Below, one piece after another: positions 8,082 through 17,179 of a stretch of DNA of 20,973 nucleotides. Positions within the stretch are counted from its first letter, which is position 1. Each line of letters begins with the position of its first letter. The notes under the pieces are model-generated. The model did not search any database, had not been told where the DNA came from, and saw nothing but the letters and a program-made list of their open reading frames with translations. Source of the DNA: Pilasporangium apinafurcum (taxonomy: Eukaryota > Oomycota > Peronosporomycetes > Pythiales > Pythiaceae); assembly GCA_001600495.1 (NCBI GenBank), contig BCKE01000121.1, positions 2,868 to 23,840 of the forward strand, given 5' to 3'. The position numbers and the translations under genes are program-made.

Positions 8082-10006
8082 TTATTTATTTCTATGCGAA
8101 AGTGGATCAAACGGAGCCACGAACTGTGCCATATTTCTCAACATCTTGCCAAGTTCCTTGTGAACACTACAATCTTTATTTTTGAATTTCTGCTTTTCCA
8201 ACTGCCCAAGTATGTCACTTGGAGCTACGAATCCATAATAAAACTCCAACTCGCGTCCGTAGCACTTCTACTTCCCGAGCCAATCTAAAAAGCGTTCCAT
8301 AAGATCCGCCTTGATTTCATGTTCTTTATTCGTAGCCATTTGTAACCCGTAACACTTGAAATGGATAGTATTCACAATGAAAAAATCCAGAGCGTCAAAC
8401 GCATGCGAGGTTGGTTGATAGTAAGTCATGCCGTCTTCAGGAATCTCCTCGACTTTTATCTCTTCAAGCTTGCTGAATCGAACAATCTTTAAATCTACAG
8501 GAATAATCAACTCAAAATCATCCGCCTCCGAGCAAAGAGAACGAAAGTTGGGCTTCAGTTCCTTGGAGAGTTCAATCGTTTATGACACATCATTTCGTAG
8601 ATCCTGTTCCAAAGAACTGCTGTGTTCCCCAATATGCTATCCCTATGAATAAATGCAAATTCGGGAATCTGCCGTAGATTATCTTCGTTTTATTTTTCAG
8701 CAACTTGCTCAGCGATATACTTGGATAGGAAATCCAAATGATACGTAACTTGAAAAGCGCTTTTATCTAGCACTTTTTGAAGAACCCAACAGCCATATAT
8801 GTCTTCTCTCACATCCTTTTTCGGATCGATAAAGCAGGCCATAGAAAAAAGATCGAAATAACTAGTTGCACTATCTAATTCGACATCATTTAAACGTCCA
8901 TTCTTTCGGAAAACCAATCTTGGGACTCCACCAAATTTATCGTATCTTGTAATAAGAGTTTCATTCGATAACTTCAAATCACCATCAAGCAGCAAATTAT
9001 ACTCCAGCAGTTCTTCAAAACTCCACACAGATAAAATATATTTAATTGAGTTTATTTTGATAAAGCTGTTCATCTCGGCAATTCCTGGTGAAGAAAACAG
9101 GATCGACACTCCTCTCCAACCAACAAGACGCGACGACTTTGTTTCAACGAGCCGAATCACCTTCTTATGTTGCTGAAGCGTGCATACTTCTTCCTCATTA
9201 AGCTGGAAGAATTCCTTCCTTATAAAACAGTACCTGTGATATTCTGTGTCACAATTGATCACCAAATGAATATCTGGCGCTAGTACTTGATCTCGAATGA
9301 GTCGAAATATGCAATAAAGATAGAAACGGCTTTTCTCTACTCCTGGGTTTCCCATTACAACAAGGTTGGCTTGTGAATCTCTTTTGAAAATTTTCTTGAT
9401 TCTCTCCATCAGAGATTCGAAAATCGTGACATAGCATTTCCTCTCAATAATCTTGTTTCTATAATTCGGGTGAGCTATTGGAGGGAAGTCGGACATTTCC
9501 AAATACTTGATTTCGTGATGTTCTACTTGTTCGTCTTTATCTACTTTCGATTTTTTGGTTATCATATTTTGAGTAAACCATTTATCGTCTTGAATACGCT
9601 TGTGGCCACTAATACTCTGTTACAACAATTTCTGGACAGAAAGCAACCGCATATGAAATGCTCTCTCTTCCTTAAGACGCTCGTTCGCTTCAGTGACATG
9701 GCGATCCACCTGTTTAAGATCCTCCTTGAAGTCTTGGTATTGCACTTTGGTTCCAGTGAAATTTGGGTTGCTGTTTTCCCATTGGCGAAACTCATTCATC
9801 AGACGCTCAACTGCATCACTCCAACGATGGACATATTTCTCAGCAGTCGTAATAACTGCACGGGCTTGCTGCTCTGCTTCTGCCCTTGCTTCCGTGTGTC
9901 ACCGTTTTCCAGCGCCGGGTTGCATTGCACTAGCATCTTCCTTTGCAAATTCGTCAATGAGAGCAACACGCTTCTTCTTTTGTCTCAACCAATCACAAAT
10001 TGACAT
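8082..10006 (-). pseudogene. CRN-like P-loop NTPase/nuclease, broken paralogue
   Basis: Read from the ATG at 10006, this frame matches most of the intact CRN at 10197-12116 and has nearly the same total length (~641 codons). The first ~145 codons differ: they are Glu/Lys/Gln-rich and coiled-coil-like instead of a CRN header. Then come EMSDFPPIAHPNYRNKIIER, the P-loop region VVMGNPGVEKSRFYLYCIF, WSFEELLEYNLLLDGDL, FGGVPRLVF and the nuclease-like tail (HAFDALDFFIV, LQMATNKEHEI, YYGFVAPSD). Breaks are a TGA at 9901-9899, a TAA at 9622-9620, a TAA at 8692-8690, a frameshift near 8560 and a TAG at 8270-8268. The Walker A is abnormal: VEK replaces the expected GTGK-type residues. The longest surviving ORF is 8690-9565. 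Confidence 0.78.
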
Positions 10007-10168
10007 CAATTTATAAAGGTTATGAACTGTCATCAGTAATAATGTTTTTACTTTTTTACCAAAGACAGATGAGTAATTATGTATGTTGTACTTGACTATA
10101 CATTCTCTAAGATATTTGTGTTTGAAAATTGATGATAAAAACTATGGATTCTGATTGATCAACCAAAA

Positions 10169-10183
10169 TCATTTCTTCATTTG
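10169..10183 (+). promoter_or_regulatory. Oomycete-like Inr/FPR core promoter
   Basis: TCATTTCTTCATTTG lies 14 bases upstream of the CRN start codon. It closely resembles the oomycete composite initiator/flanking promoter region consensus (TCATTYYNCAWTTT), with one extra base between the two halves. Position and composition fit transcription starting just before the ATG. The head-to-head pseudogene on the minus strand has no equally good match before its own start at 10006. Confidence 0.5.
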
Positions 10184-10196
10184 AACACAAAGAACG

Positions 10197-12116
10197 ATGA
10201 CAATAGCACTAGTTTGCATGCTAGTGGGGGTGGCGGGAAATATGTTCTCTGTGGACGTTGACGAAAACGGTTCCATCCATGGTCTAAAAAAAGCGATTAT
10301 AGCAAAGAAACCCGCTACTATCAAGTGTAATGGAAATGCACTGCAGTTGTATCTCGCTAAGAGGGATGACACATGGCTTAGCGTCGAATCTGAGGAAGTG
10401 AACGCGTTAATGAAAGGAGATGCATCGCGCGTACAAGACCTACTGCACATGGACATGATCTGTATAACGTGGGAAATTTGCGAAGTGTTTACTGGTTTAA
10501 ATGATGTCGATGAAGTCATTCATGTTCTGGTTAAACTTCCAGAGTGTGTGATGCGATTCTTCAAGCGCCCACGAGCCAATGAGTGGTTTGTTCCAGGGAA
10601 ACGACGACGAATCCATGACGAACAACCAATCGAGTATTTTGAGATGAAAGAGTTTCCACCGATGGTTCGCGAAGAAAGAAACTACAAAAAGATCATGATT
10701 CGTGAATCATACCGTGTCATCTTTGATGGAGTGATGAAGGAAAGTTTCGATGATCGTACCAAAACCATAGGTGGAGAAGCTACAGTTGTTTGTGCCTATT
10801 GTAAAACCAATAGCACGATTGGTTGCGCCGATTGTATCCAATGTGCGAACTACGTCGTCACGGGGAATGCAGGCACTGGTAAAAGCAGGCTGTATTTGTA
10901 CTTCATTTGGCGCATCATGCAGAGCAATCTTGGTAACGTGCGTTTGGTGCTCAATTGCCTGGATGAGTATTGCGAGTACCATTTTGCTACTCAAGTATTT
11001 AGACGATTGTCAAGTGATCGAGTTGACTACATTCAGGAACAAGATAATGTTATTCGACTCATTGATGGTATGACGAATGATTTATACGATTGGGGAGGCG
11101 TCTCGATTATCTTTGTGGCACCTGGTCTTGAAGGTTTGCGCGAATTTAAGAAATCGAGAGGCATTGAGTGGATTTTGCCACCGTGGAGTCTTAAGGAGCT
11201 TAAACTCTGCAACACATTACTTGACGACGATCTACGTTTAAAGGAAAATGTTTTGGTTGAGCGCTTCAAGCAATATGGTGGGATTCCACGTTATGTCTTC
11301 GCCAAGTACTTTGTAGTAAAAAAAGAAAATGCTCTATATATGAAGAGAGCAATTGCGTATTATGATGCGCTGAAAATTGTCGACATTGTGAAGCGATATG
11401 AAGATGTAAATGAGAAGAGTGGTCGTATTCTTCAAATGGTTCCAGACAAGAACAATTATCGGCTTTTCTACCATCTCGAATTCGCATCAGAATATGTCGT
11501 GGAAGAGATAATCAAGAATGCAAATGAAGATATACTTTCGAAATTGTCCGAGTTTGCACGCATACATCAGGATGATCCCTCTGGATATGGCAATGTCATA
11601 CGTGGATACATCTATGAGATAATGTGCCATAGATGGATAACTTTGCAACAGTCCACGTCGCTAGTAATGTACTCACTTTCATCCGGCGAAGAGTTTCTGC
11701 TCAAGTTCCCTGAAAAGTTCAAGGTTATGAGATTCGACGACTTAGAAAAATTGACCGAGTTCTTTCCAGACACTTACTATCGACCACTATCAGAGAATTT
11801 TGCTGCATTGAACGCGTTCATCATTATTGACGGGGTATGCTATTGCTTCCAGTACACGTTGAATTCTAAACATGATATCGATGGAAGTGCAATGGAGCGC
11901 TTTATTGCGACAATGGAAAGTAAAGGTGTGAAGATGTTCAATATTGTCTTTATTACCACCAAAGATGAAATCAAAGATTTCCCACATCAAGCAATCGTCA
12001 ATGTCGATGAAAAGGAGCATCAAAAACCAAGCAAAGTAGACGGCATTCCACAATATGTACTTGATGATTTATTTTGGAATAAAAGCAGCAAAAAAATTGA
12101 CTCGAATGTTTTGTGA
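10197..12116 (+). CDS. Crinkler (CRN) effector with P-loop NTPase and nuclease-like tail
   Basis: This is an intact 639-residue CRN-family protein. Residues 1-56 are a ubiquitin-like CRN header (VGVAGNMFSVD at 10-20; LYLAK at 51-55 in place of LFLAK). HVLV at 109-112 closes the second header region. KRRR at 135-138 is a candidate nuclear localisation signal. A Cys cluster follows at C199, C202, C210, C213 and C216, then the Walker A loop GNAGTGKS (223-230). Further on are PPWSLKEL, GGIPRYVF (361-368) and the C-terminal REase-like domain with FAALNAFII and FQYTLNSKHDI. CRNs of this type combine an NTPase and a restriction-endonuclease-fold domain, are delivered into or act in host cells, usually in the nucleus, and many trigger or modulate cell death. 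The catalytic-position Asp seems replaced by Asn539, whereas the broken paralogue keeps Asp. There is no obvious classical signal peptide beyond the short hydrophobic start, which is common in CRNs. Confidence 0.88.
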   Translation: MTIALVCMLVGVAGNMFSVDVDENGSIHGLKKAIIAKKPATIKCNGNALQLYLAKRDDTWLSVESEEVNALMKGDASRVQDLLHMDMICITWEICEVFTGLNDVDEVIHVLVKLPECVMRFFKRPRANEWFVPGKRRRIHDEQPIEYFEMKEFPPMVREERNYKKIMIRESYRVIFDGVMKESFDDRTKTIGGEATVVCAYCKTNSTIGCADCIQCANYVVTGNAGTGKSRLYLYFIWRIMQSNLGNVRLVLNCLDEYCEYHFATQVFRRLSSDRVDYIQEQDNVIRLIDGMTNDLYDWGGVSIIFVAPGLEGLREFKKSRGIEWILPPWSLKELKLCNTLLDDDLRLKENVLVERFKQYGGIPRYVFAKYFVVKKENALYMKRAIAYYDALKIVDIVKRYEDVNEKSGRILQMVPDKNNYRLFYHLEFASEYVVEEIIKNANEDILSKLSEFARIHQDDPSGYGNVIRGYIYEIMCHRWITLQQSTSLVMYSLSSGEEFLLKFPEKFKVMRFDDLEKLTEFFPDTYYRPLSENFAALNAFIIIDGVCYCFQYTLNSKHDIDGSAMERFIATMESKGVKMFNIVFITTKDEIKDFPHQAIVNVDEKEHQKPSKVDGIPQYVLDDLFWNKSSKKIDSNVL

Positions 12117-12382
12117 AGTCAAAAATGGTATGGAGCAATGATCAATTGTAAACGCTGTCCATTCATAAGATCCTACTATAATATAACTATCTTTGACAAT
12201 AGCTAATTGTGTGACGTGGCCATATGAAACTGTAATGGGTCTCCATTACATATCAGACCCATCGGGTCTGAAAACGAGATAAACCCGAACGGATTTGCCA
12301 AAATACGATTTCTTACTGCGTGTAGGGATCCGAACTTCTGCTAGGTGTGGTAGTTCATTGTTTACGGTTATGTTCGAATTGA
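12117..12382. other. Intergenic spacer between CRN and LINE
   Basis: No gene is visible. The spacer carries the paired hairpins at 12231-12270. LINE homology starts abruptly near 12383, after an in-frame TGA, so the LINE is 5'-truncated at this boundary. Confidence 0.4.
12231..12270. repeat. Paired, partly overlapping hairpins
   Basis: TGTAATGG / CCATTACA (12231-12238 and 12243-12250) is a perfect 8-bp inverted repeat. CAGACCC / GGGTCTG (12254-12260 and 12264-12270) is a perfect 7-bp inverted repeat. A third, mutually exclusive pairing joins ATGGGTCT (12235-12242) to AGACCCAT (12255-12262), also perfect over 8 bp. The first palindrome is related to those at 325-348 and 1977-1998. Confidence 0.6.
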
Positions 12383-15300
12383 ACACTCGAACATCAGTCA
12401 TTCATTTCAGTACTGCTCGATTTCGCAAAAGCTTATGACTCGCTGGATAGACGCTTCTTACTAGCAGTATTGCGAAAGTTTGGATTTTTCGACAAATTTG
12501 TAGAGCTCATAGCAAGGCTACATGAAAGAACAGCTGTACAATACCAAGTAAACGGGGAATTTTCCTCGGAACGAGCCATCAAGTCTGGCATAAGACAAGG
12601 CTGCTCACTAGCACCACTGCTTTTTATGATAGCAGTCAAAGTTTTTAACCTGATGATTGAGCAAACGCCTAGTATTAAAGGGATACCCCTACCAGGATAT
12701 ACAAGAGAGGCTCCCAAAGTATCTGCTTTTGTAGACGATACTGCAGTCTTCTTGGAAAAGGGTGAACAGCTAGAGCCNCTTCTAAGGGTGCTAGAAGACT
12801 TTAGAAAGATCTCNGGACTGCANGTCCAGCCAGCCAAAAGTGTGTTTATCTCGCTGAGTTCGAATATTATAACGACAGAATTCAAGGGGATACCAATACT
12901 ACAACCGGGAACAACAACTAGATACCTTGGAATACAAGTTGGAACCTCTGAGATACAACATGCAAATTGGGACCTTCGAATAGAAACTCTGCGCAAAAGG
13001 CTNGGAATAGCCACGTCAGTGACAAATAGTGTCCTGGGCAGGATTGCGATAGCAAACACGATCGTGCTCTCATCTATACTTTTTACAGCAGCGCACGCAC
13101 CACCACCAGACGTACTCAGCCGACTTAAGAAAATGCAGAAACAGTTCGTATAGAGAAGCAGTCTGTCAACAGAACCATCAAGACACAAAGTACCGCCACC
13201 ACTCGTCCATCTTCCAAAAGAGCAAGGAGATCTGGGCCTACGTTCCATCGAAATAGTCATTAAACAGCAAGCAATGCGACATGCGCAACGACGGCTACTT
13301 CAAAAACTAGGATACATCCAACATGCATGGTTCTCGCCCACGCAGCGGCAAGAGCTAGAAGATACACAGCTCAACCTGTCACCAGCAAAGATCTCGACGC
13401 GGAAGCGAAATGAAAAAGCAAATAGCACAGCACAACTCAGCTGGCAGATAATGCCGGAAGACATCACACGACAAGAGCTACAAACCACCTCGAAGATAAA
13501 TCGATTTCAGCAAAAAGCTGAACGGAATCAGCACTGGTACACCATAAACTGGATGAAGAATAACTGGGTAACAGTGAACATATCGAAGGAAATACGGAGA
13601 GAACAGCATACGTATGGGACAGCGACAGACAGGTTTTGGCTCACGTTCCATTGGCATAACAACCCATTAGTGTTAGACGAAAACGGAGTGAGCTACTCCA
13701 ACTCAGCGCTAGCACAACTTAAAGACTGTACATTGGATGGACTTTCGCTACACCTATCAGTGAGAGATACAGCCGTACTGCAAATACCATGGAAAGACTC
13801 GGAGATGAGATATTCAAGAACCAAACGTCTAGAGCACTGGGTACTAGCCATCGTCTACAGTATGCCGACTATATGGTGGGCACACCATTCTCAGCAAGAG
13901 CATTTAATACATTCCCCAGCACTCCGCTTCCTCTACCGATGGACAATGTGCAAGACAAACACAGTGTGTGGCTCCAACATTTGTGAAAAAGAGGACTAGA
14001 TCCTACTAAAACGGAATCACGATCATCTCACCTGGAGAATATAACAATGGAGCACAGGAAAAGTAACTCAAGATATTAAACTACTAGTAAAAATGAGCGA
14101 AGAGAACGGATTGGTGTTTCAAGCTTCACCAAGAATCTCACCACTAATATTCGAAGTACCTACTCAAGATTTACGAAGTATCACGCACCAGTTAAACAAG
14201 ACACGAGAACAAAGAAGTCTCTTGGAGGGTTGGAAATCACTCCAAACACTAGCCAAATTGATCAAAGCAAGATCCGACGAAGACAGTCTTGTACACGAAT
14301 TACTCCAACAATCAATAAAGGAGCTCTGGAAGCATGAGGCAGCAATCACACCATACCAGCAGTGGTTTCATTACAGAATGACTTTTCAGCAACTCAATCT
14401 TCATTACACAAATTCTCTACCGGAACGTTCATGTCTAGTGGAATAAGAGTGCAGACAACAAAAGGAAACAATAAGCCATATTGTATGGGGATGCCCCCGA
14501 GCAAGAGAGGTATGGAGCAAACTATTGGAACACTGGCTTCCAACAATGATAGGAGGGATACCATGGGATAAAGCCAAGCGAATAATATTCAGAAACATAA
14601 TGCCACGATATGATCCCCATCAAGTTGCACAGCTCAGGAGAGACTACGGATATTTCACCGAAGATCACTACTGAGCATTACAAACAATATGATTTATCTG
14701 TTATAGAGCAATACCAGCACTGCTATGGCAGTATCGGAACAAGATAATCCACTCGAAGGAAACCATCACACGTGCAGCAACCACAACATCAATATGGAAT
14801 TCTACAATGAGGCAAGTGACAGCAATAGCAACCGCCAAACAGAGGCAACAAGGAACGCAAATACTCGGTATCTGTATGGAGCAGTGCATAAGCGTACTTG
14901 TAAGAATCCCACAAGAGCGAGAAAAACTGAAAGTCACAAGTATCACCATAGTCTATGGTGTGTTAAAGGGATGGGGAACTAGAGTACAAGATATGGTGAG
15001 GATAATCGCCATCCACCATGAACAAAAATGGAGAGTAATTGACTATAGGATACGAGCAGTAGAACCAGAATAGCCCGAACAGGAGGCAATGCGAAATGCT
15101 TTACAGCAAAGCCTACTGACGATCCATAAGCAACTGGAGGAGAAAGCAGTATCTCTAACACTACTGACGGACGAAAAGCAACAGAAAGAAATGAAGCGAA
15201 GAAGACGAAATAGAGGAAGAAACATCCTCCAAGAAAGTATGCGTAGAGCACAATGGACTCAGTGGTCACTGTTGAACCCCAGCAAACAAGTGGCACTCAC

Positions 15301-15454
15301 TGACTTAATCACACTAAAGCGTCTGAATCCAGAGGAGGAATTAACCAACTTGGTTGAAATGGACAAGTTGCAACGCGCAATATCTCAAGATATACAAACA
15401 GCTACAGCAAATTCTCAGAACTGTAAACACCTGCTCAATAGGATAGAAGTCTAA
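12383..15454 (+). pseudogene. LINE ORF2: reverse transcriptase, zinc finger, C-terminal region
   Basis: One reading frame runs through the whole region. Reverse transcriptase blocks appear in order: LLDFAKAYDSLD (motif A), GIRQGCSLAPLLF (template-binding block), AFVDDTAVF (the FADD catalytic block as FVDD) and RYLGIQVG. After the polymerase comes HLPKEQGDLGLRSIE, a typical post-RT LINE block. Near 14450-14491 lies a reverse-transcriptase-associated zinc finger, C-x8-H-x4-C, in KETISHIVWGCPRAREVW. A basic, coiled-coil-like tail ends at the TAG at 15452-15454. Seven in-frame stops interrupt it: TAG 13151, TAG 13997, TAA 14042, TAA 14444, TGA 14672, TGA 14690 and TAG 15071. No frameshift is needed anywhere. 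The copy is dead. Confidence 0.82.
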
Positions 15455-15551
15455 AACCTAAAAATTAAATAGAATTTCTTCATCATAATAATCAGTTATA
15501 ACAAAGTAACAGTAAACAAAAGAACTACGTTACGAAGATGGGCTACCAATT

Positions 15552-15749
15552 GCGCAAAACCAAGTTATTGAATTGGAGCAGACCGAGAGAATTTTGTAAA
15601 TGAGAGTAATGTTAGACAGAAAAAAATCGTGTGTGAGGAGCTTTGACTACACGAGCGCACGCGGAGTCCGTATATTACATCAGACGTGTTCTTCAAATGT
15701 AGGATTGAGCACAGTCGTTATAGGGAAGTGACATTCTCGATGCCATTAG
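15552..15749 (+). repeat. Dispersed ~190-bp repeat, copy 2
   Basis: This copy pairs with the one at 3493-3682 in the same orientation. It starts 97 bases after the LINE ORF2 stop, the place expected of a LINE 3' untranslated region. The conserved core reads GACAGAAAAAAATCG, then GAGGAGCTTTGACTACACGA. On the minus strand the core is a GC-rich stretch followed by a T-run. A small Pol III transcript from that strand is conceivable, but no A or B box was found. Confidence 0.62.
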
Positions 15750-16079
15750 TAATATCCAAAATATACAACAAGTCGTAATGAATATCAATTACGAGTTTTA
15801 GCAAATCCGTCTTTGATATATCACTCAATTCAAATTCAATAATCTAGTACTCAATAATAATAGATTGTAATACCATGTTTCAAGTTTTTGATTCTTCGTA
15901 GTGATATCGAAAAAAAATTAAACAAAATTTTATGGGATAATTATTCTGCGAATCCGGCTGCTATTCACCTTATTAAAAGAAATTTATTACATCCGGCAAC
16001 GAGAATATCACACTAAAATCATACATGCATTCATTCCACCATATCATGAAGTGGAATGGCAGCATCTCTATTCATCACA
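15750..16079. other. AT-rich non-coding stretch
   Basis: I see no gene, clear repeat or RNA here. It separates the LINE tail from the 3' end of the minus-strand hydroxylase gene and presumably holds that gene's 3' untranslated region and terminator. Confidence 0.4.
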
Positions 16080-17033
16080 CTATGGTTTTCCTGGACGGAA
16101 AGTACCAAAGATTTTGTCCCAGAGCGCGAATCGCTTGGCAAAGTTCCATTTCGGATGTGTGTGGTGCAAATCATGGTCATGTACGCGCAGACAGATCGAC
16201 GTTGCTGCGTTCAGCAATGGCATCTGCGGAAACGAAAACCCTTTGACCTCGAGCCCCGAGTGACCTGCAACTTCGACATAGGTTTTGTATGCGAACAGCA
16301 AATGCAGTTGAAGAGTCGTGACGGAGGGAGACACATACGACGCAACAACAAACGGCAACACATTCGTCAGGCAAAGATCAATCGCATCTTGTTCGTACGT
16401 GGACAGCGCACACGGGTGCAAATGCCAATGGTGACGCTTGTGCACATGCTGGTACAACCACTTGACGCGATGGCAAGTCCAATGCGCACCGTAGTGGAAG
16501 AAATCAAAACTGATCTCAAACGCCAATGACTTGGGGATAAATACTGCAAACTCGACCAAAAACGTTGCCCAGTCGAGATGGCTTTGCGCCATCGTGTCGA
16601 TGGTTCGCTGCTGTCCAGTCCAATACGAGATGCACTCAGTGGGCACAACCAGCCAGAGAATCCGATAATAGATTGCATGGCGTTGTTTTTGCGTCAATTG
16701 GGTACGCTTCTCTCCGTAGATCCTGGATTTCATGGTAGCGATCCATTCAAACCAGAGAACCACCCATGCAATCCGCAGCAACGTTGCCAAGTACAATGCC
16801 AGCAAACTAGCACTGGTGGTGTGGAAGTAGCCCGCAATTTTGTAAGTGGAAACTGCGATACCACAGATGAAGACGTTGATGAAGATATAGTACTTGCATT
16901 GGCGAGCAATCTGCAGTAACGTCGGCATTTTATCTTTGGCTTCCTCTCCTTTTAGTGCTCCACTTGCGATGTATCTGGTAAATACCAATCTGCAGTTTTG
17001 CAGAACCACTGGACTTTGAATTGTGCTAGTCAT
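16080..17033 (-). CDS. Fatty acid hydroxylase/sterol desaturase superfamily membrane protein
   Basis: An intact gene of 317 residues from the ATG at 17033-17031; an upstream extension has no ATG. The histidine clusters of the di-iron membrane hydroxylase superfamily (Pfam FA_hydroxylase type) are all present: HYGAH at 180-184, HVHKRHH at 196-202, a further AGHSG with His258, and HDHDLHH at 285-291 followed by KRFALWDKIFGTF. Several hydrophobic stretches (about 48-70, 75-97 and 155-170) support an integral membrane enzyme, probably in the ER. Members use oxygen and two histidine-bound irons to hydroxylate or desaturate lipids; the substrate here cannot be told. Unlike most of its surroundings it has no stops or frameshifts, which suggests selection. 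Giant viruses such as coccolithoviruses also carry sterol-desaturase-like genes, so a cellular or a viral origin is possible. Confidence 0.85.
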   Translation of the reverse strand: MTSTIQSPVVLQNCRLVFTRYIASGALKGEEAKDKMPTLLQIARQCKYYIFINVFICGIAVSTYKIAGYFHTTSASLLALYLATLLRIAWVVLWFEWIATMKSRIYGEKRTQLTQKQRHAIYYRILWLVVPTECISYWTGQQRTIDTMAQSHLDWATFLVEFAVFIPKSLAFEISFDFFHYGAHWTCHRVKWLYQHVHKRHHWHLHPCALSTYEQDAIDLCLTNVLPFVVASYVSPSVTTLQLHLLFAYKTYVEVAGHSGLEVKGFSFPQMPLLNAATSICLRVHDHDLHHTHPKWNFAKRFALWDKIFGTFRPGKP

Positions 17034-17179
17034 CAAGACCGAATCATCATTTTTTCGTACATAATTGAACAATTATGTCACACTGGAGCTGCATTTATTG
17101 CTATTTTAGCCAATAGAAAGTCATATGTTCATTGACGAAGATTATTCATGGATTTCAGTCGAAAGACATGACCAATTAT

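Larger units (their letters stand above)
12383..15749 (+). mobile_element. 5'-truncated LINE (non-LTR) retrotransposon
   Basis: The element begins inside the reverse transcriptase domain at about 12383; no endonuclease or ORF1 precedes it. It contains one long degenerate ORF2 frame to 15454. A probable 3' untranslated tail follows, including the dispersed repeat at 15552-15749. Four of the window's six N bases (12778, 12814, 12823, 13003) are inside it, which fits collapse of several near-identical genomic copies in the assembly. No poly-A tail or target-site duplication was identified, so the 3' end is a guess based on the repeat. Confidence 0.75.

Noticed and set aside
9470-10003. A 177-codon plus-strand hydrophobic ORF that looks like a membrane protein
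   Set aside because: It lies antisense to the CRN-like pseudogene's coiled-coil and P-loop region. Reading Glu/Lys-rich codons on the other strand yields Phe/Leu, which explains the hydrophobicity.
12433-13260. A 275-codon minus-strand ORF
   Set aside because: It is antisense to the LINE reverse transcriptase, whose motifs are unmistakable on the plus strand.
12383-15454. An altered genetic code (TAA/TAG read as Gln) to explain in-frame stops
   Set aside because: The TAG at 13151 sits where Trp is expected, TGA stops also occur, and the intact CRN, hydroxylase and repeat genes contain no internal stops. Decay is simpler.
16056-16529. Plus-strand ORFs inside the hydroxylase
   Set aside because: They are antisense shadows. 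All histidine clusters of the hydroxylase read on the minus strand without a break.
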